NCBI GenBank assembly: GCA_013398275.1
Contig: VZSE01014389.1
Span: forward strand, 4,260,636-4,324,635
Reading direction: 5' to 3'
Source of the DNA: Promerops cafer
Taxonomy: Eukaryota > Chordata > Aves > Passeriformes > Nectariniidae
DNA: 64,000 nucleotides
Of the stretch, positions 1 through 10,121 are shown one piece after another. Made by a program: the position numbers and the translations under genes. The notes under the pieces are model-generated. The model was given only the letters and a program-made list of their open reading frames with translations, made no database searches and was not told the origin of the DNA. How positions within the stretch are numbered: the stretch's first letter is position 1; each line of letters begins with the position of its first letter.

Positions 1-1979
1 ACAGCAAAATCACCTCTGCAAAACTGTCATATGATTGTTAGCTGTCTTTTATGTAATACTATCGGCAAACAAAACCATGTTTCTCCTCTAACTAAAAAAA
101 CAAAGAAACCAAAGTGACATAGAAATGTGTCCATACACAAAAAGGAATTAGCATGCTTTTGGGCACATACTGTTTTGGACAGCCTTTGTTATTTCTGTTG
201 TGTGTGTTTTACACACCATGTTTTCATACGCCCTAGCACCGTGGTTTCCCCAATCTCTGCTACGAAGTACACAAATTGCTGCTGCAAAAAAGGCAATCTT
301 CCCTCGCTCGTTTGTTCCAAGACCGACACCCTCAGAGGTGCTTGTTCGGCTGCAGCAGTGATCCATAAGAAAACTACTCTGGACAAAAGCTGCCTTTTCA
401 GGCACATCACCTCCCAGATCCCATTTACCACAAAGCTGCACGAGGCCACTGCCAGCACAATGAACAAGCAAGCAACGTGCTTTTTCGGAATACCTTTGGG
501 AGAAACTCTCACACAGACAAACAGAGCACTTTCTTCAGTAGCTTTCTTCACCTACCTCCACTACCTGTAAACAAACCCCAAATGTTCTTTGGCATACCAC
601 AAAGCCCTACAGCACTGCCTCTCCTTGACAACCAGCCTGAATATAATCCATCCAAATATCTGCATCCTAGCTCCAAACAGCTCCCTGCTGATTTTTTTTC
701 TAGATTCCTACGACCACTTCAAGTTTTCTGCATTCTCAATGCGAACAGACCCGTCTTCATAGGATGCACTCCTACCTCCCGCCCCCAGGATTCTGTCAGC
801 CACAGCCCTCACCTGAGAAGTTGCTCCACGAAGGCTTGCAGGCTAAAGCCTCGCTCAGGAGAGAGGCACTCCAGCTCCAAGCACCGATATATGTAACACC
901 CTGAACCTCGTCTGGCCATTCAGCACAGCCTGTCACTCAACATCAGTAGCGACAAGTGGGAGGATGCAATTCTTACTCTCCCTGCCACAAGAGAGATACG
1001 TGCCTGGAGCACACCTTAGTGCCAGAGCCTTTACCCCGTCCTCATTTTCCCCACTTTTGTCCAAAACGACATGATTACCAGAGAGGAGGACGAGGAGGAG
1101 GGAGGAGAAAAGCAGCTAGACAACATTTTCCTGCAACTCCACGCTGTTTAACCAATCCCTCCCACACCAAGAACAACTATTCTAAGTGGTATTTTTATAC
1201 ATTTGCATTGCTTAAGCAGTGACTACTCGAAGAGTCAAGAACACCTCTGTTTTGCGTGTCCTCACGTCTTTCTGTAGTAAAATTTAACTGTTTCTTTGAG
1301 GACAAAACTTTGGTCTCCGAGTTGTACTGACTTCGTAAAGGATCAGTATGACACACAAAACAAGAATCTGATTTTCACTGAATTAAAGGCGAAAAGTAGG
1401 GGATTTACAAAGCAAAAGGGAAATAGCGAGAATGATCCTGCAATGCTTGCATAGTACAATATAATCGAGACTGGGAACACAATAGTCCCTTTCAGCAAGG
1501 GGCATAAAACCCACTGCGGTCCCTCACGGGGTTTTGCGGGCATCTGCAATCAGGGCAAGAAAGGCGCAGAGAGGCCGTGGGGTACTTCAGGCACAAGCGC
1601 CTGAACCACAGCCATGCCTGAAGGGAAGTTCCTCCAACGACCGTAAAGGCTGATCCCATACTGGGAAGCATCCTTTCTCTCCGGCACCGTTTCCCTCGTC
1701 AGTGTCACACCCACAAAGATAACGGGGAAATTTAACATTCCCGTAACCAGCGTTGTATAGCCACATCCCCTCGGGCCTTCCTGCCTCTCCCAGGGAGGCC
1801 CAAAGCCAAAGGCCGCGCACCCGGGGCGGAAGCCCAACGGGGCCGGTTGGCCGTCCATTCCCCACATACCCCTACACCCCCATCCCGCCAGGCTTCCAGG
1901 AGCCGCGGAACAGCTCCAATACAGCTCCGCGGCCGCCTCCCACTGCCCTGCCCCTTCCCCTTCTACCTTCGTTTCCCGG
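1..1979. other. Left flank, no coding sequence identified
   Basis: I see no conserved coding exon here. The open frames on both strands up to about 150 codons lack family resemblance and overlap each other in several frames. GC content rises steadily from about 1500 towards the CpG island. If the island is the BCLAF1 promoter (see that entry), this stretch would be the first intron of that leftward gene. That is inference from gene order only. Confidence 0.5.
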
Positions 1980-2960
1980 GGCGCAGGAAGGAACGGCACC
2001 GGCTCGGTCCGGCTCCCGCAGGTAGCGGTGGCCCGCGTCAGGGCGGTGACGGCGACCGCCCGCTCCCGTCCCGTTCCCGTCGGCTGGCGCGGGATAATCG
2101 GGATAATCGGGATAATGGCTGCGGAGCGCCGAGGTCACGCGGCGCGGGAAGGCGGGACGGCGCGGCGCGCGAGCACCGCGCGCTCGGGGGGGGGCGGGGC
2201 CGGGCTGCTCCCCCTCAGGCTCCCCCCGCCATCTTCCCCTCAACCAGGGGCCACCGCCCCGCCAAGCCTCCACACAGCCCCTTTACCTCCGCCCTTCTCT
2301 CACCTGGCGGGCGGAACTCTCGGCGGCCCCGCTCCCTTATGGCAACCGGGCGGCCATTTTGCGTCTCGCCGGAGCAAGAGACGTGAAGCCCGCGGGGAAA
2401 AGCAAAAACCACCGGTGGGGGGCGCGGGGGGCTGCTGCCGCTGAAGCGTCACTTCCGCTCTGGGCGGGGAAGTGCCGGCCCCGCGCTCAACGCCTGAGTG
2501 CCATCTTGGTTTCGGGTACCCGTCCGCAAGCAAGATGGCGGACGGCGGCCGCCCACCCCTGCCGGCCTGTGTCCCTTCCCCACGCCCGGGGGCTCCGTGT
2601 TCCGCCTGCCGCGGCCCCCGGCTCCCCCTCGCACCGCCGCGGCTAAAAGCTGTCGCCTTGTATCCTCTCATTCCCCGAAGGGAGGCGAGAGCGCAGCTTC
2701 CCCCCGGCCGTTGCCTGGTTACCTGTGGGGCGGGGTGCGCGTCCATGCACAGGAGTCGCTCGGAGGGGCTGTGTGCGGAGCGCGGCGCAGCGCAGGCAGC
2801 GGCTCGGCAGCCAGCGGCATTGGCAGCCGGTGCTCCGCGCACCGGCAGGGAGATGGCGGTGCCGCGGCGCTTTACTGCAGCACCTTTTGCAGCAGGCGGC
2901 CGCCGCTTGGTTGCGATACAGCAGCGCCACGTTCGGGGAAAGTGCACCCGAGAGGTTTCT
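1980..2960. promoter_or_regulatory. CpG island with YY1-type motifs, probable housekeeping (possibly bidirectional) promoter
   Basis: This stretch of about 1 kb is very GC-rich and CpG-dense, unlike the AT-rich remainder of the window. It has ATGGCGG/CCATNTT-type motifs (YY1-like) at about 2226, 2353, 2501, 2532 and 2851, and a CGTCACTTCCGC (CRE/ETS-like) element near 2446. There is no TATA box at an obvious position. On the minus strand good 5' splice sites follow the island core: CCAG/GTGAGAG with its exon ending at 2304, and GGAG/GTAAAG near 2286. These fit a short noncoding first exon of a leftward gene. In mammals BCLAF1 lies next to the 3' end of MAP7 with the same orientation, so this is most likely the BCLAF1 promoter. 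It could also drive the rightward VAC8-like gene, which appears to need an upstream noncoding exon. The island is certain from the sequence; the gene assignment is inferred. Confidence 0.8.
2091..2116. repeat. Short tandem repeat, GATAATCGG x ~3
   Basis: Three head-to-tail copies of a 9-nt unit (GATAATCGG, the last one diverged) lie inside the CpG island. The A/T-containing unit stands out in otherwise GC-rich sequence. It may be a simple replication-slippage product. Confidence 0.8.
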
Positions 2961-3051
2961 GTACCACCAAAAAGGTGCGGCCGAGGGCTGCGACTGAACA
3001 ACCTTTGACTGATGCACGAAGAGATGTGTGTACGCTGGCCAAGTGCTACAA

Positions 3052-3165
3052 TTCACAGAATCACAGAGTATTCTGAGTTGGAATGAACCCATTTCGAGTC
3101 CAACTCTTAGCCGTGTACAGGAGAGGCCCAAGAATCACACCATTTACTTGAGAGCATTGATGAGC
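3052..3165 (-). mobile_element. CR1 LINE 3'-end fragment (antisense to + strand)
   Basis: The block begins with the characteristic TCACAGAATCACAGAGTATT tail. It continues through a GAGTCCAACTCTT-like block and a CCCAAGAATCACACCATTTA-like block that I recognise as the 3' untranslated end of a CR1 retroposon, read on the complementary strand. It is 5'-truncated at about 3165, as is typical of CR1. The element is oriented on the minus strand. Confidence 0.85.
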
Positions 3166-3820
3166 AATTCACACTTCTTTGATCTTACACGGCTGATTTA
3201 TTTTTTAAAAGGCTATTGTCTATTATTTTTGAGGCAAGAAACAAAAACCAACCCGCCACCAAAAAAAATAGGAAGGGACACACATGCCATTTTAACCTGA
3301 GTTTTGTAAGTTCTGGGGACAATGACTGGGAGGCAGCCAAAAGCAACTGATGGAAGAAGAAGGCATGGAAGATGCGAAGAAGACATAATCTCCAAATGCT
3401 GGTTTGCTGTTCCATGTGTAGGGAAAGTGATGCACTGGTTAGATCTATTTATTGTGGCTAAGTTTTTTGAAATGTAGCCTTCTATAGAGGCGGCAACCAG
3501 TGAGTAGTTGGTGCTGAAATAAAAAGTGTGGTTAACTGATGAACAGTCTGCTCTAGAGAGAAACATATCCCTCTCTCCTTTTAAGGTTTTCCTTTCTGCA
3601 GGGGTAGGGGCAATGGATGTGTACCTCAAGTGCAGCACACATGCTACAGCTTTTGCTGTAACCAACAATAAGGCACCATTAATGAAGAGGCTCGTTGAGC
3701 AGTGATAAGCGACCTGTGAGAGAAGACAATTTGCCAGGGCCTATAAGGTTTTCAGAACTATCCTGAGATTTGGCTGCATTTAATACACCTATTTTTTAAT
3801 GGTTGTGAGAATTGCTCATG
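3166..3820. other. Unique AT-rich spacer between two CR1 fragments
   Basis: I recognise no gene or repeat family here. A minus-strand open frame of about 150 codons (3213-3668) lacks any domain I know and has low-complexity Lys/Phe-rich stretches, so I treat it as chance. Confidence 0.4.
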
Positions 3821-4658
3821 CAGGGACACCTTCCACTAGACAAGGTTGCTCAAAACCCCATCAAGTCTGGCCTTGAGCATTTCCTCAGCTGGTGCATCCA
3901 CAGTTTCTTTGGGTAACCTGTGCCAGTGCCTCACCACTCTCACAGTAAAAATTTCGTCATAATATCTAAACTAAACCTACCCTTTTTCAGTTTAAAGCCA
4001 TTGCCCCTTGTCCTGTCACTACATGCCCCTGTAAAAAGTCACTCTGTGGCCCTCTTGTAGCCCCCTACCCATAGGTGCTAGAAGGCTGCATTACGATATC
4101 CTCGGAGCTCCCTCATCTCCTGAGTGAACGACCTCAGCTCTCTCAGCCTGTCTTCACAGGAAAGGTGCTCCAGCCCTCTGGTCCTCTGGACTTGCTTGAG
4201 CATGTCTATGTCCTTGTTGTGTTGGGGCCCCAGAGCTGGACACAGCACTGCAGCTGGGGTCTCACCAGAGCACAGCAGAGCAGAGGGGCAGAATCGCCTC
4301 TCTCATCCTACTGGCCACACTGCTTTGGATGCAGCCCAGAACACGATTGGTGATCTGTGCTGTGAGCTCACATTGCTGGCTCATCCATCAGCACCCCCAA
4401 GTTCTTCTCCTCAGAGCTGCTCTCAATCCATTCTCTGCCAGCCTGTGCTTGTGCTTGGGATTGTCCCAATCCACGTGTATAACCTTGCTCTTCGCCCTGT
4501 TGAACTTCATGAGGTTCATACAGGCCCACCTCAAGCCTGCCCTGGTCCCTCTGGATGGCATCCCTTCCCTCCAGTGTGCTGACCACACCTCTCAACTTGG
4601 TGTTGTTAGAAAACTTGCTGAGGGTGCACTCAATCCCACTGGCACCAACAAAGATTTG
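3821..4658 (-). mobile_element. CR1 LINE fragment carrying the decayed C-terminal part of reverse transcriptase ORF2
   Basis: About 840 bp match the CR1 consensus pattern closely on the complementary strand. Blocks include the 'GGTTGCTCAAAACCCCATC' region, 'CCTTGTCCTGTCACTACATG', 'CTCTCAGCCTGTCTTCA' and 'CTGGATGGCATCCCTTCCCT'. Reading the minus strand, 4368-4673 still encodes recognisable ORF2 pieces such as TLEGRDAIQRD and REWIESS, but stops and frameshifts interrupt the rest. The piece is dead. It lacks the short repeat tail and has a different 3' region from the 3052-3165 fragment, so I read them as separate insertions. Confidence 0.9.
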
Positions 4659-6102
4659 TGGGACATAAGCCAATATAAGATATGTGGGATGTATCTTATT
4701 GGGACAGAAAAACTTCTACTCTTTCGGTTCTCTGTTGTGTTTAAGACAAGATGCTATGTGCCCAGATGGAAAAGAACAAACTAATGTGAAACTTTCTGAA
4801 AATATATTGTAAAGTTTTTCAAATATATTTTCCTGATGGAAAAATAATGCAAATTCTTTCAAAGTTTTGTTCACTCCTTGTCTTGCCAAATGTGACATTT
4901 GAGCTATGGGCTGTGTGATTCTTCAGTGGAGCCCCTTGGTAGCAAAAGCATCAGGACAGGCACCTGTGCTTTGAAGCACATCAAACCAGTGGTTTTCTAA
5001 GGGTATTCCCATGAAACACAACCTGACAGGTTTCCCTCTCCTCTGACTCCATGACTTTGTGCGGTAGTTTACCTTGTAAAATTTAACTTTCTTTTTATAC
5101 AACTTGTTCAAACCTCTAAGGTACATGGGCATCTCTGAGCTGCCTTTGATGTTTTAGAGACACTATCTTTTGCTACAAAGCAATAAAAAATACCAAAAAT
5201 ATTTCCATTTATATGCTAACTATTATTATAGGAGACAGTAGCTCTGGGCATGACACAAACTGCTGCTTTATTTGAATACAGCAGCAGTCCAGAAAGTTTA
5301 CAATGAAATATGAAGCTCAAGATATGGGAAAATACATAAAGACAAAGCAGCACAATAATACTGTGTCATCACTGGCCCAAGCCAGACTCTTGGTGACTGT
5401 TACCAGGCGTTCTCACTGTTCAGTAAGTCAGCTGAGTAGTTGAACATCTTGTGAGCACTAACACAGAAAGGGGGAATCGGTAGGAAAGTCCATGGTTTAT
5501 AGTCAGCAGTGAAATTTGATTGTCCAATCAGAGAATGCCACTCCTAAGAGTTACAAAATGGTAATGTAATCTCAGTTCCAAGGATTTATTAGGAATGAAA
5601 AGACCCCAGAGTGGAGTTGTCTTTAATCTCTTTAAAAGCTGGAGCACAAGCTTGCACAAGTCAGTGGTTGTATTTACCATCTTTGGCCTGGTTCTTTACA
5701 TGCAGCTGGTGCTTTACAACAGAGATTCACATATATAGCAGCTGCTTTTCCTTTTAAAACCTTGTTCAGTTTTACAACCCCTTTGAATGGATTTTGTCAA
5801 TCTGTGAGTGGGACAAGGCTCAAGGGAGCTGTGTAAAGGAATGCTTCAGTAGATGGCACTCTCTCTCTGAAGGAGGATGGGCAAATACCTCAGCCAAGGA
5901 ATTAGATGCAGTGAGAACAGCTTCCTTTATACACTACAGAAATAGCAGTGAATGCACATAAAGCTCTGCCTAGCTATGCAATGAAGTAACTCCTGGCAGA
6001 TTTTCACAAATCTGGATCCATCAAGTCCTCACATGTGGCTTCTTCCCTGCTTGAATGACTGTTTATGTGCAGCTGAACTCCTCCTGAATTTGTAACAGTG
6101 AA

Positions 6103-6225
6103 CACACCCACACACACACACGTACACACGTGTATTTTTTATATATATTGTGTGCATTTTGTGTATATATATGCATACCTGTACACATATATGCATATGT
6201 GTATATGTATGTATATCTATATAAA
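6103..6225. repeat. Compound (CA)n/(TA)n/(TG)n microsatellite
   Basis: A CACACAC run is followed by alternating TA and TG dinucleotides (TATATAT, TGTATATG). This purine-pyrimidine alternating stretch is likely polymorphic in length. Confidence 0.9.
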
Positions 6226-6299
6226 AATAAAATAGCTCAGTGGTGATGTAAGTTGCACACTTCACACTCAGAGTTTACAATTGTTCTGCTTTCCCAATC

Positions 6300-6317
6300 T
6301 TTTTTTTTTTTTTTTTT
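6300..6317. repeat. Poly-T tract (18 nt)
   Basis: An uninterrupted run of 18 T. No retroposon body is evident next to it. Confidence 0.9.
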
Positions 6318-9300
6318 CAAATTCTTAATTTTTTTCTACTGTTCTGTTAATGGTGGGTCCATTTTGAGAACTTAAGTCCTTTGATTTGTTGATAGTTTTC
6401 TGTTGGTATTTTATAGTCATAAAATTTCATAGATCCAGTTTAAAGAGTACTGAATTAGTTCAAGTGAGGAGGCCTCAACTGCAGTTATGGGGACAATGAA
6501 GACCTGCTAGGCCTTAGGGAAGCTGCAACCTTTTGAATCAAATCTGTTGCTAAACAAGCAGTGATGTACAGCCATCGTACATCTTTCTAAACTGCATAGT
6601 GCTTTCCTCACCCTTGAACAGGAAGGTGAGAGAAGAATATGAAATAAATGTGTATAAGATGAAGTTGCAATAAAAAAATTACATGGGTCAAATTTATAAA
6701 ATTCAAATTTAATTAGTTCAATTTCTTAGAGTTTTGGATTCTTGAGTAATGTGAGTGTATTCTTTCAATTTACTGTTTTTTAAGTATTTAAGTACCTTTT
6801 TTCTTATTTGACGGGCACACAAGTCAAATAAGAGTACACAAGTTCTCAGTCACTGCCTCTCCCCTACACTTTGCAAAAATCCTGTTTCCATTGGTGAAAA
6901 CCATAGGGATAACAGTATTTTTAAAATCCAGACCCAGGAGCTAAAAGTTTACTACCATAGCTCAGATAAAGTTGACCTTTTTTTCCCCCAAGATTTATGT
7001 CAGAGCCTGAGGGTGTTTGGGGGCCTGATAGCATGAAGAAGCCCTAGGTCATATATGAAAGAGGAGTAGAAAGAGTATTTGTGTACATCTCTCCACTGAC
7101 AGTCAATTTTGAGCAATCAAAAGTTATGCACCACTGCAAACTGAATAAAAGAATTTCTGTTAAAAGAAGCAGTTCAAGCAGTGGCATGCTGCATAAGAAA
7201 AATGGTAGATGAATAAGTATATTTTTTACATTTTCTATTTTTGATTCAAAACAAAACAAACCTACCGTGAGTGTCAGCTACTTCAGGGACTGTGCCCAAA
7301 AGCAGTATTTTCTGTCATTTGCAGAGAACCTGTATGCCAGATTAAATGCTGGACCAGTGGAAGCTTTCTTTTGAAAGTACTGTTTAGCTACAGCATTCAT
7401 CTGTTTTTTTGGCAAATAGACTTAAACTTCCAAATGTATTTTATACAGAATTCCAAACAGCCTTCACCTAGTAAGATTGGAAGTCTCTTTTGCACACAAA
7501 CTGAATGGAAATGGTTTGGAGAGGCTTTTAAACACTGTACAAAGGAACAGATTTTTTTTTTTTCCCTTTGGAGACAAAAATCAAGATGTTGACTGTGGGA
7601 CATTTACTATTTGAAGCTTGTTCTGTACAAGGATAAAAGCAAAAATAGTCTAACATTATTACGGTATTACTATTTTTTTCCTCTTCTGCAAACTTGAGCT
7701 GACATTTTATTCAATTAATAAGAAAACTTATCAAGGTCATGAAACCAATCAAAAACATTTGATTTATAGTTTCAACCTTTATAGCAGCTGTTGTCATTTC
7801 AGAGTATGTTTGAACATCCACAAGCCAGCCTTCTACAGTGGCTTTCAAGTTGTTGTTTCAAATCAAAGAACAATTGCCTGAGTCATCAAACTATGTATCA
7901 GGATACCTGAGTTTTATGCCTTCAGGCAAATTATAGCCTAATTTTCAGGTGTCATGCACTTCTTTAACTCCCATTTATCTAAAAGAGAGTTGCAGGAGCT
8001 TGGCACCTGGGAAACTTGTTTTTAGACCATTTTGGGAATATCTTCTTTACAGATGCATTGGGAAGCTGTTTTAGTGTTCACAGTACATTTTGAAATGTTT
8101 AGTAAGAGCATTAAAAAAATGCAGTCATTACTGATAAATGTTTCATTGAAACCATCCTGTTGTTTTCTCATCTCAGTGCAGTACAGTTCAAGTCACCTTT
8201 AAAGAACCTCACAATTAAACATTACAGTTCATTAGGCAGAACAGAGCAAGAGACAGAAGAAGCATGTGATGGATAACAGGCTTTTAGGATGAAAGCTGAA
8301 GGGTGGAAGATGATGAGCAAAGGTGAAGAGCAAGTGGTAGCAGAAGTAGGACCTGCCAATCACATGGGTTCCCTATTCTTTAGAAGACCCCTACTGAAAG
8401 GATCCAGAAAACATGGTGAGAAAATAGACATCCTAGCCCCACTTTTGAGAGCATTAAGAAGCCAGACAGAGATCAGAACTCAATGGGTTTGCAGAGCTGG
8501 TCAAGGAAGTAGCCAGAAAAATCGAAGTCACAATTCTTTGTAATGAATTGCATTATGTATTAGAAGTGTCATATCTTTTGGTTTACCAGTGTAGGTAGGC
8601 TTATTTGTGACAAGTGGTATTTGTGATTAGGAAAATTACATCAAGAGAAAAAACAGCAATTGTTGGACAGACCAGAGGGATTTGGGTGAGTCTGTTCATG
8701 AGTGTTTGGAGATGGGTGGAGAAGAAACAAACAAATAAACAAACAAACAAGAAATCAAACAGGTTGATTTTAAAACATGATTTATTTAGAAAATAAAGAT
8801 TTATTAAAGTAGCAAAAACTTACCAATAAATGTTTCAAATGTAATAGTTAGAATAAACCCACCAAATCAATGAATAAGAAGTTAATAAAAGTGATTAACT
8901 TTCAGCAGACCCATGCCTACAGGATCCCTAATTAAGGTGACCATGAATCAAACCAGTTTTTACTGGAATCCTCAATATTACAAATATCACCTCATGCTAC
9001 AAGAATTAAACCAGGGTCATTTGTAAAACTCTTCAACCAAGGGTGGGCACATGCACCAGGCTAGTGAATTAAATAAAAAGAGAACTGAACATTTTCCTTT
9101 TACTACCTCTTTCTGCATGAAAACCACAGATAATTTTTGCATCCTCCCATTGCTAACTTTTCCAGCCCACTCAGCAGGACTGGCTTGACAGGAAGAAAAC
9201 AGTGCTAAATTCGTTTGGCCACTGTATTTTTTTTGTTTTTTTCTCCCCCAGTTTTCTATTCTTGCTGATTTGCAAAGTCTCAGGTGACTGAGTTATGAGT

Positions 9301-9895
9301 TGTTTGTCCAACAGCTCCTTTGTTCTGATCTGTGCTTCTGCAAAAACTGGAAAAACCTGTTCACTTGCTCTTTCTTATTTTTTTTTTCAATCTTCCTCTC
9401 TCCAATTGGTAGCTGCAGCTTGTACACATGCAGACAAGGTGGTGCCTACCTTTCATGTGGAAAGCTGCCTTACAAAAACAGGTTGCATTTTCCATTATCC
9501 CAGAGTTTTTCTAGCCTCATACAGGCTCTGGTGAATGCTCCATGACCTAAACTCCATTTACTCTCCATGAAGTGTGTTTACGTCGCTATCTTATTTTTCT
9601 TCAAGCAAAAGGAAGGTGTATCTCCAGTACAGTCATTTTAAATAGTAATATATGAACTATAGGACATCTGCAGAAACCAGCCTTGTGAAATGTAGTTCTT
9701 TGGACACAGAAGTCTCTCTGCTTTACAGCATCTGCACATGGTGTGGTTTTAATATCTCTAAGACAGAACAAACAGTGAGGAAGCATCTAGTGCAAAAACA
9801 GAGGAGCAAGCTAGTGCTAGTGGACAAATTGAGAAGAGACTTTTGCTTCCATCTCCTTCCTTTTCTTCTTGCTTTGTGCTGCTGTTGGAACAAGA

Positions 9896-10121
9896 ATGGG
9901 TCAGCTATGTGGACGATGCATGCAGCTCCTGCGGGACTTCATAGGCTTTGTTCAGAAGATGTCCTCTGACTTGGTGCAAGGCATCAAGGAATGCTTAACT
10001 CTGATAAGCAAATGCTCCTGCTTGAAACAAAACAGCTCTAAAAAAAGACAGCTGTACAAACCCATCCTACAGCCTCATGAGAGAGTGACAGCACAGGAGT
10101 TTCTGCAGCATATTGAAACAG
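9896..10121 (+). CDS. VAC8-like: VAC8-like coding exon 1 (residues 1-76)
   Basis: Starts at ATG 9896 and ends at ACAG/GTAAGAG, leaving a phase-1 junction. It encodes the MGQLCGRC lipidation motif and a Lys/Ser-rich linker (QNSSKKRQLYK) before the helical segment VTAQEFLQHIET. An AG at 9893-9894 after a long pyrimidine tract suggests that the exon itself begins at 9895, so the 5' UTR would lie mostly in an upstream exon. Confidence 0.9.

Larger units (their letters stand above)
4659..9894. other. Noncoding: upstream region or 5' intron of the VAC8-like gene
   Basis: No conserved exon is visible. The stretch is AT-rich with simple repeats (CA/TA block at 6103-6225, T18 at 6300-6317, AAAC repeat near 8727-8750). 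A long pyrimidine tract ends at 9885, just before an AG at 9893-9894. The region is therefore probably an intron separating a distal noncoding first exon, perhaps at the CpG island, from the first coding exon. The upstream exon itself could not be identified. Confidence 0.45.

Noticed and set aside
127..570. Plus-strand open frame of 147 codons near the left edge
   Set aside because: Overlapped by two minus-strand frames of similar length, with no domain, conserved motif or splice pattern.
2300..3001. Long minus-strand open frame (over 230 codons) in the CpG island
   Set aside because: GC-rich sequence has few stop codons by chance, and several overlapping frames on both strands are equally open. 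The translation is Arg/Ala/Pro/Gly-rich with no domain.
4075..4784. Three overlapping plus-strand open frames of 90-150 codons
   Set aside because: They are antisense translations of the CR1 reverse-transcriptase fragment, not genes.
7880..7990. Possible MIR-like ancient SINE
   Set aside because: Only a few short words resemble the MIR core and no tRNA-like boxes could be placed.
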